64,000 nucleotides of DNA, taken from positions 5,905,501 to 5,969,500 of the forward strand of contig NZ_CP108462.1 of the NCBI RefSeq assembly GCF_036226365.1. Reading direction: 5' to 3'. The position numbers and the translations under genes were made by a program. The DNA comes from Streptomyces sp. NBC_01262 (GTDB lineage Bacteria; Actinomycetota; Actinomycetes; Streptomycetales; Streptomycetaceae). The first letter of the stretch is position 1; the number at the start of each line of letters is the position of its first letter. This document shows, in pieces, positions 42,935-51,332 of this stretch. The notes under the pieces are model-generated. The model saw nothing but the letters and a program-made list of their open reading frames with translations. It searched no databases and was not told where the DNA came from.

Positions 42935-43447
42935 ATGACGACGACCGTGACCGCCGAACCCCGCTGGCTCAGCGAGGAGGAACAGCGCGCCTGGCGCGCC
43001 TACATGGCCTCGGCCCAACTGGTCTCTGACGCTCTCGACCGCCAGCTCCAGCGCGATGCCGGCATGCCCCACGCCTACTACACCCTGCTGGTGTGGCTCT
43101 CGGAGACCCCTGAACGCCGCATGCGCATGACGGAATTGGCCGAGCGCTCGAAGATTACGCGCAGCAGGCTCTCCCACGCCATCTCCCGGCTGGAGCAGAA
43201 CGGCTGGGTCCGCCGCGAGAACTGCCCCAGTGACCGCCGCGGTCAGCTCGCCGTCCTCACCGACGAGGGCTTCGCCGCCCTCGCCGCAGCCGCCCCCGGG
43301 CACGTCGAGGCGGTGCGCAGCGCCATCTTCGACCGGCTCAGCCCCGAGCAGATCCAGCAGCTCGGCGAGATCCACCGCGTGATCGCGGCGGGCCTCCAGC
43401 CGAAAACGGGAGCGGGTGCGGCCGTCGATCTGCCCTGGCTGCGCTAG
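42935..43447 (+). CDS. MarR-family transcriptional regulator
   Basis: 170 residues, winged helix: YYTLLVWLSETPERRMRMTEL, AERSKITRSRLSHAISRLEQNGWVRRE, CPSDRRGQLAVLTDEG. Divergent from the ring-opening dioxygenase. Its stop shares the palindromic CTAG with the stop of the convergent peptidoglycan-binding gene. Confidence 0.88.
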   Translation: MTTTVTAEPRWLSEEEQRAWRAYMASAQLVSDALDRQLQRDAGMPHAYYTLLVWLSETPERRMRMTELAERSKITRSRLSHAISRLEQNGWVRRENCPSDRRGQLAVLTDEGFAALAAAAPGHVEAVRSAIFDRLSPEQIQQLGEIHRVIAAGLQPKTGAGAAVDLPWLR

Positions 43448-44136
43448 CTGCCGGTGCTTGTGCTGCTGCTCGTACGGGCTTCGAGGTCGCGGCGGGTCGC
43501 GTCCCCGTACTCGCCGTCCTCGTCACCCCGGATCCCGTACCAGAGCTGGAAACGGGCCACCGCCTCGGCGAGGACGGAGTCGTACTTTCCGTCCACCTTC
43601 CCGTCCGTATAGACGTCCGGGATGCGCAGCAGCCGCGACTGCAGGTCCGAGACCGCCGAGCCGCTGTCCCCCTGCCGCAGCACACCGGCCTGCGCCTGGT
43701 ACTGCGCGGACGCGCTCGCCGAAGGGCTCACCGAAGGCTGCGGTGAGCTTCCCCCCGCGGCCGCCGCGTCACCGCCGCCCGGCACGATCACCCGCGCCAT
43801 GAGCACCGTCGCCAGCAGAAATCCCGCCCCCACGCTCCCCGCCACCACCAGCGTCAGCCGCGCCCGCCTGCTCCACCACCCCGGCGCTCCCGGCGCTCCC
43901 GGCGCCGACGGCGCCGTCGATGCCGGGACGCTGCTCAGGACCTGCGTGTCGTCCTCTTCGCCTGCTGCGGCGGGCTCCGCCGCCTGTGCCGCGGTCTGTG
44001 CCGCAGCTTGTACTGCGGCCTGTACTGCGGCCTCTGCCGGCCGGAACAGCTCATCGTCGTCCAGCCGCCGGACTGTTCTGAGCGGCCCGATGACCCGCGT
44101 CGGCTCTATGACCGGGCGCCTGGATTCGGTTGCCAC
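43444..44136 (-). CDS. Membrane protein with peptidoglycan-binding domain
   Basis: 230 residues. The cytoplasmic N-terminal part has an Ala/Gln repeat (AAVQAAVQAAAQTAAQAAE); a single helix (LTLVVAGSVGAGFLLATVL) follows, then a Ser/Pro linker and a C-terminal PG_binding_1 domain (LRQGDSGSAVSDLQSRLLRI, KVDGKYDSVLAEAVARFQ). It probably anchors to cell wall. The function beyond that is unknown. Downstream of it is the MarR gene end; upstream, the composite repeat region. Confidence 0.8.
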   Translation of the reverse strand: MATESRRPVIEPTRVIGPLRTVRRLDDDELFRPAEAAVQAAVQAAAQTAAQAAEPAAAGEEDDTQVLSSVPASTAPSAPGAPGAPGWWSRRARLTLVVAGSVGAGFLLATVLMARVIVPGGGDAAAAGGSSPQPSVSPSASASAQYQAQAGVLRQGDSGSAVSDLQSRLLRIPDVYTDGKVDGKYDSVLAEAVARFQLWYGIRGDEDGEYGDATRRDLEARTSSSTSTGS

Positions 44137-44817
44137 GTCAGCCTCCTTGGCCTCAAGTGCCTTCCCCTCTTCGGAGGTTAGAAGCCACGGTCACCAATTC
44201 GAGTGAAATTTCCCGTTGTCCGGTGCGGCCGCGGTGCCGTCTGTCATGGTTGGCGGTTCCGTCCTCAATCGCCGGACGGACCTATCTCCTTGCGCGTTCC
44301 TCGCGGGCGCTGCGCTTGCTTCGGGCGCCCGTTGCGGTGCCGTCTGTCGTGGCCGACGCTTCCGTCCTCAAGCGCCGGACGGGCTGGGTTGGCCTGGGGG
44401 TCGGGGCCACCACCGGGGATCTCTCCTCGGCGCTCGCGACTCTGGTCGACCCGATACCTACCCGGGATCCTCGCTCGTCGCGCTGCGGGAGAACCCCGGC
44501 ATGTCCCCTCCCGGCCGGGAGCGTTCACTTCAGCCCGTCCGGGCTTGAGGACCCGTACCCCCACCGGCCGGTGGCCGCGTACCGGCCGAAGGGGACGGTG
44601 GAGGGATGCGCCCGGAAGCGACGAGCGAGGATCCCGGGCAACGAACCCGGCCGACCCGAGTCGCGAGCGCTGAGGACGCAGTCCCGGCAGGCGGCCCCGA
44701 CCCAGACGAAACAGCAGGCGCACACCGGCCGACCCAGCCCGTCCGGCGCTTGAGGACGGAACCAGCAACCCCGACCGAGGGCACCGCAACGGCACCGCCA
44801 GCAATGGCGCGCGAGAC
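44137..44817. repeat. Composite intergenic repeat built from CCGTCCGGCGCTTGAGGAC-type elements
   Basis: 680 bases with no gene. Two 49-base direct copies (44231-44279 and 44334-44382) are about 88 percent identical, each ending TTCCGTCCTCAA(T/G)CGCCGGACGG. Inverted copies of the same element lie at 44531-44554 and 44733-44787. Further in, CTCGGCGCTCGCGACTC (44423) and GAGTCGCGAGCGCTGAG (about 44657), and GGATCCTCGCTCGTCGC against GCGACGAGCGAGGATCC, form nested inverted pairs, so the whole block can fold on itself about a centre near 44560. From memory, CGTCCGGCG-TTGAGGAC repeats are scattered between genes in many Streptomyces. Confidence 0.75.
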
Positions 44818-45333
44818 CTACGCGCCGAGTTCCTTCTCGTACCACGCCACATCCCAGTAGCGGCCGAACTTCCGCCCCACCTCCCGGAACACCCCCACCG
44901 GCCGGAAGCCGAAGCGCGCGTGCAACCGCGCGGAGGCCTCGTTGGGCAGCGCGATGCCCGCGTAAGCGCGGTGGACGTCCTCGCCCGCCAGGGCCTCGAA
45001 GAGCGAGGCGTACAGCAGCGTGCCGACGCCCCGGCCGCCCGCGTCGGGGGCACAGTAGACGGTGACCTCGACAGACGTGGCGTACGCGGCCTTCGGCCGG
45101 AAAGGGCTGCTGGTGGCGTAGCCGAGGACGCGGCCGGCCTGCGAGGCAACCAAAAGCCGGTGCGGGCCGTCTTCCGGGTGGGAGAGCAGCCACGGACGCC
45201 GCTGCTCCAGGGTCAGCGGCTCCACGTCGAACGTGATCGGGGTCTCACGGACGTAGTGGTTGTAGAGGTCGGTGAGGGCCTGCAGATCCGCCTCTCGACC
45301 GGGCCTGACCTGGACTTCTTTACGCTCTGGCAA
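44818..45333 (-). CDS. GNAT N-acetyltransferase, phosphinothricin-acetyltransferase-like
   Basis: 171 residues from a TTG at 45333, 7 bases after AGAGAGG; no ATG or GTG is better placed, and the frame to 45510 lacks similarity. Typical Pat-family features: VRPGREADLQALTDLYNHYV, TPITFDVEPLTLEQR, the acetyl-CoA loop GGRGVGTLLYASLFEAL and the C-terminal FGFRPVGVFREVGRKFG. Such proteins acetylate amino groups of small molecules or methionine derivatives. Divergent from hrdD. Confidence 0.8.
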   Translation of the reverse strand: MPERKEVQVRPGREADLQALTDLYNHYVRETPITFDVEPLTLEQRRPWLLSHPEDGPHRLLVASQAGRVLGYATSSPFRPKAAYATSVEVTVYCAPDAGGRGVGTLLYASLFEALAGEDVHRAYAGIALPNEASARLHARFGFRPVGVFREVGRKFGRYWDVAWYEKELGA

Positions 45334-45396
45334 GGCATGACCTCTCTGCGTGGCGGCACAGGATACTGCAAGATCGTAAAAATCGGCGGGCTGGGT

Positions 45397-45423
45397 GGGA
45401 ATTGTGTCCGGATTCCAGTCGTT
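45397..45423 (+). promoter_or_regulatory. SigR-type promoter of hrdD
   Basis: GGGAAT (45397-45402), exactly 18 bases, then GTT (45421-45423): the thiol-stress sigma factor SigR consensus GGGAAT-N18-GTT. It lies about 85 bases upstream of the sigma-factor ATG. The S. coelicolor hrdD gene is a known SigR target, so motif and gene agree. Confidence 0.8.
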
Positions 45424-45508
45424 ATCTCTCTTCGAGTGGGCAGTCGCAAAGTAAGTGCCGACCGCACACCCAACCGACACCCGACCGAACTTTCGCAAGG
45501 GAGCACGC

Positions 45509-46495
45509 ATGGCAACCCGTGCCGTCGCCCGTCGTACCGCAGGCGGGAGCAGCAGCGCTCGCGCAGGGCATGGCGAGATCGCGGATCGCGACCTCGTCGG
45601 AATGTACCTGGACGAGATCGCGCGTACGCCGCTGCTCGACGCCGCGCAGGAGGTCGAGCTTTCCAGGGCGATAGAGGCCGGCGTCTACGCCGAGCAGCTC
45701 CTCGCGGGGGTGGAGCACGGCCCGGGCGTGGACGCCAGCCGCGAGGAGCTCGAGGCGATAGCCGCCGAGGGACGACAGGCCAAGGACGTGTTCATACGCT
45801 CCAACCTGCGCCTCGTCGTCGCTGTGGCCCGGCGCTACCCGCGCAGTGGCCTCCCGCTTCTCGACCTCATCCAGGAGGGCAACGCAGGCCTGGTGCGCGC
45901 GGTGGAGAAGTTCGACTACGCCAAGGGCTTCAAGTTCTCCACCTACGCGACCTGGTGGATCCGTCAGGCCATCACCCGGTCGATCGCCGACCAGTCCCGG
46001 ACCATCCGGCTGCCCGTCCACCTCGTCGAGGAGCTCGGCCGTGTCCGGCGGGTCCAGCGCGAGTTCAACCGCGAGCACGGGCGCGACCCGGAGCCCGCCG
46101 AGATCGCCGCGGAGCTGGACTCCACCCCGGAGCGCGTCTCCGACGTGCTGGACTGGGCGCGCGACCCGGTGAGCCTCAACATGGCTGTGGACGACGAGGG
46201 TGAGACCCAGTTCGGCGACCTGGTCGAGGACACGTCCGCCGCCTCCCCGGAGGACTCCGTTCTCGTCATGCTCCGCCGTGAGGAGCTGGAGGACCTCATA
46301 GGCCGCCTCGACGACCGCACCGCCTCCATCATCCGTTCCCGCTACGGCATCATCGACGGCCGCGAGCGCACCCTCACCGAGGTCGGCAAGCAGCACGGCC
46401 TCACCCGCGAGCGCATCCGTCAGATCGAGAAGCACGCTCTTGCCGACCTCAAGCGCATGGCCCGGGCATCGGGTCTCGCGTACGAGGCGGCGTAA
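45509..46495 (+). CDS. hrdD: RNA polymerase group-2 sigma factor, HrdD-like
   Basis: 328 residues. Region 1.2 ADRDLVGMYLDEIARTPLLDA; region 2 NLRLVVAVARRY, GLPLLDLIQEGNAGLVRAVEKFDY, KGFKFSTYATWWIRQAI; region 3 RLPVHLVEELGRVRRVQREF; region 4 ERTLTEVGKQHGLTRERIRQIEKHALADLKRMAR (given as separate parts). It lacks the long N-terminal region 1.1 of HrdB, so it is non-essential group 2. ATG 45509 follows AAGGGAG. A SigR promoter precedes it and a fructose operon follows, as I recall for S. coelicolor hrdD. Confidence 0.92.
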   Translation: MATRAVARRTAGGSSSARAGHGEIADRDLVGMYLDEIARTPLLDAAQEVELSRAIEAGVYAEQLLAGVEHGPGVDASREELEAIAAEGRQAKDVFIRSNLRLVVAVARRYPRSGLPLLDLIQEGNAGLVRAVEKFDYAKGFKFSTYATWWIRQAITRSIADQSRTIRLPVHLVEELGRVRRVQREFNREHGRDPEPAEIAAELDSTPERVSDVLDWARDPVSLNMAVDDEGETQFGDLVEDTSAASPEDSVLVMLRREELEDLIGRLDDRTASIIRSRYGIIDGRERTLTEVGKQHGLTRERIRQIEKHALADLKRMARASGLAYEAA

Positions 46496-46519
46496 CCGCC
46501 GCACCATCCCCGCAGAGCC

Positions 46520-46555
46520 GAGCCCCCAGTACCTTCCCCCCGGTACTGGGGGCTC
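46520..46555. terminator. Intrinsic terminator after hrdD
   Basis: Perfect 14-bp stem GAGCCCCCAGTACC / GGTACTGGGGGCTC with an 8-base loop, starting 24 bases after the hrdD stop. Confidence 0.85.
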
Positions 46556-46574
46556 ACTGCTGCGCGCGCCCGGT

Positions 46575-46655
46575 CGTGTCCGAAACATTGCCCGAACGTG
46601 TTTACATACCCGCAACGCGGGCGTACGGTGAGCCGAAACAACAGGTTCGGACACG
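46575..46655. promoter_or_regulatory. fru operon promoter region with flanking inverted repeats
   Basis: CGTGTCCGAA (46575-46584) and TTCGGACACG (46646-46655) are perfect 10-bp inverted arms 61 bases apart; between them is CCCGCAACGCGGG, another palindrome, and repeated CCGAAACA blocks. The spacing would suit looping by a DeoR-type repressor bound at both sides of the promoter. The next gene, encoding a DeoR protein, begins 19 bases downstream. Confidence 0.5.
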
Positions 46656-46673
46656 AAACGGACTCACCCAGAC

Positions 46674-47453
46674 ATGTACGCACCGGAGCGCCAGCAGGAG
46701 ATCCTGCGCCTCGCCCGCGAACGCGGCCGCGTCGAAGTCCCGGCTCTCGCCGAGGAGTTCGACGTCACGCCGGAGACCGTCCGCCGGGACCTGAAGGCGC
46801 TGGACCGGGCCGGCCTGATCCGGCGCGTGCACGGTGGCGGGATCCCCACCGGCCGACTGGACTTCGAGCCGGACCTGACCGAGCGCGAGGCGACCGCCGC
46901 CGCCCAGAAGGACCGCATCGCGAAAGCGGCCATAGCGGAGCTGCCCGCCGAGGGCAGCGTCATCATCGACGCGGGCACCACCACCGCCCGTCTTGTGACC
47001 GCTCTGCCCCTGGACTCCCGCCTCACCGTGGTCACCCACGCGCTGCCGATCGCGGCCCGCCTCGCGGAGTACCCGGACCTGACCCTCCACCTGGTCGGCG
47101 GGCGCCTGCGCCACCGCACCCGCGCCGCTGTCGGCGAGTGGGCGCTGCGCGCTTACGAGGACATCAACGCGGACGTGACCTTCATCGCCGCCAACGGCTT
47201 CTCCCTCGCCGACGCCGCGGACGGCAAGGGCGGGCTGACCACCCCCGACCTCGCCGAGGCCGCCGTCAAGCGGTCCATGATCCGCGCCGCCCGCCGGGTC
47301 GTGCTGCTCGCGGACTCCGCGAAGTTCGGCCAGGCCCACTTCGCCCGCTTCGGCGAGCTGGCGGACGTGGACGTGCTGATCACCGACGAGGGGCTGAGCC
47401 CCGAGGACGCCCGCGCTATCGAGCGGGCCGGTACCCGGGTGGTGCGCGCATGA
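46674..47453 (+). CDS. fruR: DeoR-family fructose operon repressor
   Basis: 259 residues. N-terminal DeoR helix-turn-helix (RQQEILRLARERGRVEVPAL, DVTPETVRRDLKALDRAGLIRRVHGG) and a C-terminal sugar-phosphate sensing domain (IIDAGTTTARLV, LVGGRLR, ADVTFIAANGFS, VLLADSAKFG). Its stop overlaps the fruK start (ATGA), so expression is coupled. The likely inducer is fructose 1-phosphate. Confidence 0.9.
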   Translation: MYAPERQQEILRLARERGRVEVPALAEEFDVTPETVRRDLKALDRAGLIRRVHGGGIPTGRLDFEPDLTEREATAAAQKDRIAKAAIAELPAEGSVIIDAGTTTARLVTALPLDSRLTVVTHALPIAARLAEYPDLTLHLVGGRLRHRTRAAVGEWALRAYEDINADVTFIAANGFSLADAADGKGGLTTPDLAEAAVKRSMIRAARRVVLLADSAKFGQAHFARFGELADVDVLITDEGLSPEDARAIERAGTRVVRA

Positions 47454-48400
47454 TCGTGACCGTAACTCCCAATCCCAGCCTGGACCGTACGTACGAGGTG
47501 CCGTCCCTGGCCCGCGGCGAGGTACTGCGCGCGACCTTCGACCGGGTCGACCCCGGCGGCAAGGGCGTCAACGTCTCCCGCGCGGTGGCAGCGGCCGGGC
47601 ACCGCACCATCGCCGTGCTGCCGCTCGGCGGGCCGGAGGGCGCGCTGCTCAGCCGCCTGCTCACCGAGCAGGGCATCGAGGCGGCCGGGGTCGAGATCGA
47701 GGGCCGGACCCGGATCAACATCTCCGTGGCCGAGCCCGACGGCACCCTCACCAAGATCAACGCGGCCGGGCCGCACCTCACCCCGGCCGAGTCCGAGGCG
47801 CTGCTCGACACCGTGCGCACCCGCTCCGAAGGCGCCGACTGGATCGCCTGCTGCGGCAGCCTCCCGCGCGGCCTCGCCCCCGCCTGGTACGCCGAGCTGG
47901 TCGCCCGCGCCCACCGCGCCGGCGCCCGGATCGCCCTGGACACCTCCGGACCCTCCCTGATCGCCGCCCTGCGCGAGCGCCCCGACGTCGTCAAGCCCAA
48001 CGCCGAGGAACTGGCCCAGGCCGTCGGCCGCCCGCTGCTCACCATCGGCGACGCGGTCAAGGCGGCGGAGGAACTGCGCACGATGGGCGCCGGCGCGGTC
48101 CTCGCCAGCCTCGGCGCGGACGGCCAGCTGCTGGTCGAGGAGACGGGCGCGTACTACGGCCACGCGGATGTTCCCGTCGGCGCGGTGCGCAGCAATGTCG
48201 GCGCGGGCGACGCCTCGCTCGCCGGCTTCCTCGCCGCGGGCGGCACAGGCGCCGCCGCCCTCGCCTCGGCCGTCGCGCATGGCGCGGCCGCCGTCCAACT
48301 CCCCGGCAGCGTCATGCCGACGCCCGAGGACCTCGAACCTTCGGCGGTCATCACGACCACCGATGTCCCGATCGACCGTCTCCTGCGGGAGCCGGCGTGA
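47450..48400 (+). CDS. fruK: 1-phosphofructokinase
   Basis: 316 residues, PfkB family: IVTVTPNPSLDRTYEV at the N-terminus, GGKGVNVSRAVAAAGH as the first PfkB signature, and the ATP/catalytic motif VGAGDASLAGFLAAGG near the C-terminus with the base aspartate. It phosphorylates the fructose 1-phosphate delivered by the PTS to fructose 1,6-bisphosphate. Coupled to fruR upstream, with fruA following after 37 bases. Confidence 0.93.
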   Translation: MIVTVTPNPSLDRTYEVPSLARGEVLRATFDRVDPGGKGVNVSRAVAAAGHRTIAVLPLGGPEGALLSRLLTEQGIEAAGVEIEGRTRINISVAEPDGTLTKINAAGPHLTPAESEALLDTVRTRSEGADWIACCGSLPRGLAPAWYAELVARAHRAGARIALDTSGPSLIAALRERPDVVKPNAEELAQAVGRPLLTIGDAVKAAEELRTMGAGAVLASLGADGQLLVEETGAYYGHADVPVGAVRSNVGAGDASLAGFLAAGGTGAAALASAVAHGAAAVQLPGSVMPTPEDLEPSAVITTTDVPIDRLLREPA

Positions 48401-48437
48401 GGAATTACGTCCCCACCTCCCGTAATGGAGCCGCGCG

Positions 48438-50495
48438 ATGAGCGACATGATCACCGCGGATCTGGTCGATCTCGACCTGACCGCCGACACCAAAGAAGCG
48501 GCGACGCGTTCCCTCGCGGAACGCCTGGTCAGGGCGGGCCGGGTCACCGACCTGGACGGCTTCCTCGCCGACGTGGCCGCCCGCGAGGAGCAGATGCCCA
48601 CCGGCCTCGACGGCGGCATCGGCATCCCGCACTGCCGCAGCGAGCACGTCACCGAGCCCTCGCTGGCCTTCGGCCGCAGCGCCGCCGGGGTCGACTTCGG
48701 CGCTCCCGACGGCCCGGCCGACCTGATCTTCCTCATCGCCGCCCCGGCCGGCGCCGACAGCGACCACCTCACGATCCTGTCCGCCCTGGCCCGCCGTCTG
48801 ATGGACGGCGACTTCACGGGCGCGCTGCGCGCCACGGACGACGCGTCCTACGCGGCCTCCCTCATCCGCGGTGACGCGGAACCCAGCGCGGAATCCGCTG
48901 CGGAATCCGTTGTGGAACCCCAGACCGCCGTCGCGCCCCCGACTTCGGGAGTGGCCTCCTACGAGGGCGCGACGGCTACCACCCCCGAGCCGGTCAAGCC
49001 CTTCCGGATCGTCGCGGTGACCTCCTGCCCGACCGGCATCGCCCACACCTACATGGCTGCCGAGTCCCTCCAGCGGGCCGCGGCCGACAAGGGCGTCGAG
49101 CTGACGGTGGAGCCCCAGGGCTCCGCCGGGTTCACCCGGATCGACCCGGCCGTCATCGCCTCCGCCGACGCCGTGATCTTCGCCCACGACGTCGAGGTGC
49201 GGGAGAAGGAACGTTTCGCCGGTAAGCCGACCGTCGACGTGGGCGTGAAGGCGGGCATCAACCGCCCCGGCGAGCTCATCGACGAGGTGCGAGGCAAGGC
49301 GGCGCGCGGCGAGTCCACCGCCCCGGCCGCCGCGGGCGGCTCCCCGATGTCCGTGGGCGCCGGAGCCAACGACCACTTCGGTATCAAGCTCCGCAAGTGG
49401 CTGATGACCGGCGTCAGTTACATGGTCCCGTTCGTCGCCGCGGGCGGTCTGCTGATCGCGCTCGGCTTCGCGCTGGGCGGCAGCGACGGTTATCTGGTCG
49501 CCAAGATGCCCTCCGTCACCGAGCACTTCGACTGGGGCCAGATCGACAGCTGGGGAGCCCTGAGCTTCCAGATCGGCGTCGCCGCCTTCGGCTTCCTCGT
49601 CCCGGTCCTCGCCGGATACATCGCCTACGGCATGGCCGACCGGCCAGGCCTCGTCCCCGGCTTCGTCGGTGGCGCGATCGCCCTCACCATCAACGCGGGC
49701 TTCCTGGGCGGCCTGGCCGCCGGTCTGATCGCGGGCGGCGTCGTCATCGCGATCCAGAAGATCAATATCCCGCCGGTGATGCGCGGCATCATGCCGGTCG
49801 TGGTGATCCCGCTGCTCTCCTCGATCGTCGTCGGCTTCCTGATGTTCCTGGTGATCGGCAAGCCGATCGCCTCGGCCCAGAAGGGGATGACCGACTGGCT
49901 CAACGGCCTCTCGGGCACGAACGCGATCTTCCTCGGCATCATCCTCGGCCTGATGATGTGCTTCGACCTCGGCGGCCCGGTCAACAAGGTCGCCTACACC
50001 TTCGCCACCGCCGGCATCGCCGTCGCCAGCCCCAGCGACTCCGCCATGAAGATCATGGCTGCCGTGATGGCCGCCGGCATGGTTCCGCCGCTGGCCATGG
50101 CCCTGGCGACCACGGTCCGGGGCCACCTCTTCACCGAGACCGAGCGCGAGAACGGCAAGGCCGCCTGGGTCCTCGGAGCCTCTTTCATCTCCGAGGGTGC
50201 GATCCCCTTCGCCGCCGCCGACCCGCTGCGCGTCATCCCCTCAGCGATGGCGGGCGGTGCCGTCACCGGCGCCCTGAGCATGGCCTTCGGCAGCACCCTG
50301 CGGGCACCGCACGGCGGCATCTTCGTGGTCCCGCTGATCGGCAAGCCCTGGCTCTATCTGATTGCCATCGCGGCGGGCACCCTCGTCACCGCAGCCCTCG
50401 TCGTCCTCCTCAAGGGCCTGCGCAAGGCACCCGAGTCCACCCCCGTCGAGGCTTCCCCCGCCCCGGCCGAGGCCAAGGTCCCGGTCGCCGCGTAG
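48438..50495 (+). CDS. fruA: Fructose-specific PTS permease EIIABC
   Basis: 685 residues. IIA (1-145) with active His65 in GIGIPHCRSEH; IIB (about 185-285) with Cys197 in VTSCPTGIAHTYMAAESLQ; IIC (about 315-660) with roughly eight to ten helices beginning WLMTGVSYMVPFVAAGGLLI and containing FISEGAIPFAAADP. It imports fructose as fructose 1-phosphate, drawing phosphate from HPr. Ala/Pro-rich tail. The frame is intact throughout. Confidence 0.95.
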   Translation: MSDMITADLVDLDLTADTKEAATRSLAERLVRAGRVTDLDGFLADVAAREEQMPTGLDGGIGIPHCRSEHVTEPSLAFGRSAAGVDFGAPDGPADLIFLIAAPAGADSDHLTILSALARRLMDGDFTGALRATDDASYAASLIRGDAEPSAESAAESVVEPQTAVAPPTSGVASYEGATATTPEPVKPFRIVAVTSCPTGIAHTYMAAESLQRAAADKGVELTVEPQGSAGFTRIDPAVIASADAVIFAHDVEVREKERFAGKPTVDVGVKAGINRPGELIDEVRGKAARGESTAPAAAGGSPMSVGAGANDHFGIKLRKWLMTGVSYMVPFVAAGGLLIALGFALGGSDGYLVAKMPSVTEHFDWGQIDSWGALSFQIGVAAFGFLVPVLAGYIAYGMADRPGLVPGFVGGAIALTINAGFLGGLAAGLIAGGVVIAIQKINIPPVMRGIMPVVVIPLLSSIVVGFLMFLVIGKPIASAQKGMTDWLNGLSGTNAIFLGIILGLMMCFDLGGPVNKVAYTFATAGIAVASPSDSAMKIMAAVMAAGMVPPLAMALATTVRGHLFTETERENGKAAWVLGASFISEGAIPFAAADPLRVIPSAMAGGAVTGALSMAFGSTLRAPHGGIFVVPLIGKPWLYLIAIAAGTLVTAALVVLLKGLRKAPESTPVEASPAPAEAKVPVAA

Positions 50496-50516
50496 AGCCC
50501 GTACCGCCCCTGTACC

Positions 50517-50555
50517 GGCCCGGCCCGGCGTCCTCCCCCGACGCCCGGCCGGGCC
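50517..50555. terminator. Terminator after fruA
   Basis: 16-bp arms GGCCCGGCCCGGCGTC / GACGCCCGGCCGGGCC with a single mismatch and a 7-base loop, 22 bases after the fruA stop. Confidence 0.7.
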
Positions 50556-50591
50556 TTCAGCTGTACTGCAGCCCGCCCGTACCCTTGACGC

Positions 50592-50753
50592 ATGAGCACC
50601 GAACCAGTCCCGGCCGCGTTGATCTTCGACGACCCGCTGGACCAGCCGTCCTCGGACGACACCGACACCGCCTGGGGCGACCGTCCCACCCCCGCCGACA
50701 GCGCGGCCGACCTCGCCCGCTTCCTCGACGAGAAGCCCCCGCACCACATCTGA
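50592..50753 (+). CDS. Small acidic protein, uncharacterised
   Basis: 53 codons, MSTEPVPAALIFDDPLDQ to RFLDEKPPHHI, rich in Asp and Pro. Strong third-position G/C bias and a terminator directly after the stop support a real gene. I recall similar short unnamed proteins at this position near mscL in other Streptomyces. No ribosome site is obvious ahead of the ATG. Function unknown. Confidence 0.55.
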   Translation: MSTEPVPAALIFDDPLDQPSSDDTDTAWGDRPTPADSAADLARFLDEKPPHHI

Positions 50754-50757
50754 CCTT

Positions 50758-50790
50758 CCGGGTCGCGCAGCCGGCGGCTGCGCGACCCGG
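50758..50790. terminator. Bidirectional terminator
   Basis: Perfect 15-bp stem CCGGGTCGCGCAGCC / GGCTGCGCGACCCGG with a 3-base loop, between the small acidic-protein gene and the end of the first mscL, which converge here. Confidence 0.85.
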
Positions 50791-50817
50791 CGGACGTCCG
50801 CGGTCACCGGAAAGGGC

Positions 50818-51300
50818 TTAGCGGGGCGCCCAGGTACCGCCGTGGTCCTGGCTGGGCACGGAGGGGCCACGCCCCGCTGCCTCGCGCGCGAGCAGATCGC
50901 GGATCTCCACGAGCAGATCCACCTCGGTCGGAGGAGCCGGCGTGCCGTCGCCGTCCTTCAGCTGGCCGCTCTTGCGCCGCTCGTTGAACGTGTTCATGGG
51001 CAGAATGAGCCCGAAGTAGACGACCGCCGCGGTGATCGTGAACGTCAGCATCGAGGTGAGCACGGAGCCGTATGCGATGGCGACACCCGACTTGACCCCA
51101 CCGGTCGCGCTGACAACGCAGTTGTCCTTCAGGCACCACGCGTAGCCGTCGAGGTTCTTCGTGCCGATGAGTCCGACGACAGGGTTGATGATGCCCTTCA
51201 CGAATGCGTCGACGATCTTGCTGAACGCAGCGCCGATGACAACGGCGACAGCGAGTTCCACGACGTTGCCACGCAGCAGGAAGGCCTTGAAGCCCTTCAA
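50818..51300 (-). CDS. mscL: Large-conductance mechanosensitive channel MscL, copy 2
   Basis: 160 residues: KGFKAFLLRGNVVELAVAVV (helix 1), IVDAFVKGIINPVVGLIG, helix 2 VLTSMLTFTITAAVVYFGLIL and a cytoplasmic tail LLVEIRDLL. It has an external loop with two cysteines (WCLKDNCVV), likely disulfide-bonded, and a 25-residue C-terminal extension. The start must be TTG (51300) because the sequence aligns with the ATG of copy 1 at that codon; AGGAAC lies ahead. It lies 32 bases downstream of the other mscL and is probably co-transcribed. Confidence 0.88.
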   Translation of the reverse strand: MKGFKAFLLRGNVVELAVAVVIGAAFSKIVDAFVKGIINPVVGLIGTKNLDGYAWCLKDNCVVSATGGVKSGVAIAYGSVLTSMLTFTITAAVVYFGLILPMNTFNERRKSGQLKDGDGTPAPPTEVDLLVEIRDLLAREAAGRGPSVPSQDHGGTWAPR

Positions 51301-51332
51301 GAGATGTTCCTTTCGAGCAATCCGTGTCCCGC

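Noticed and set aside
44231..44790. CRISPR array
   Set aside because: The repeats are few, vary in orientation and spacing, and no cas gene is present.
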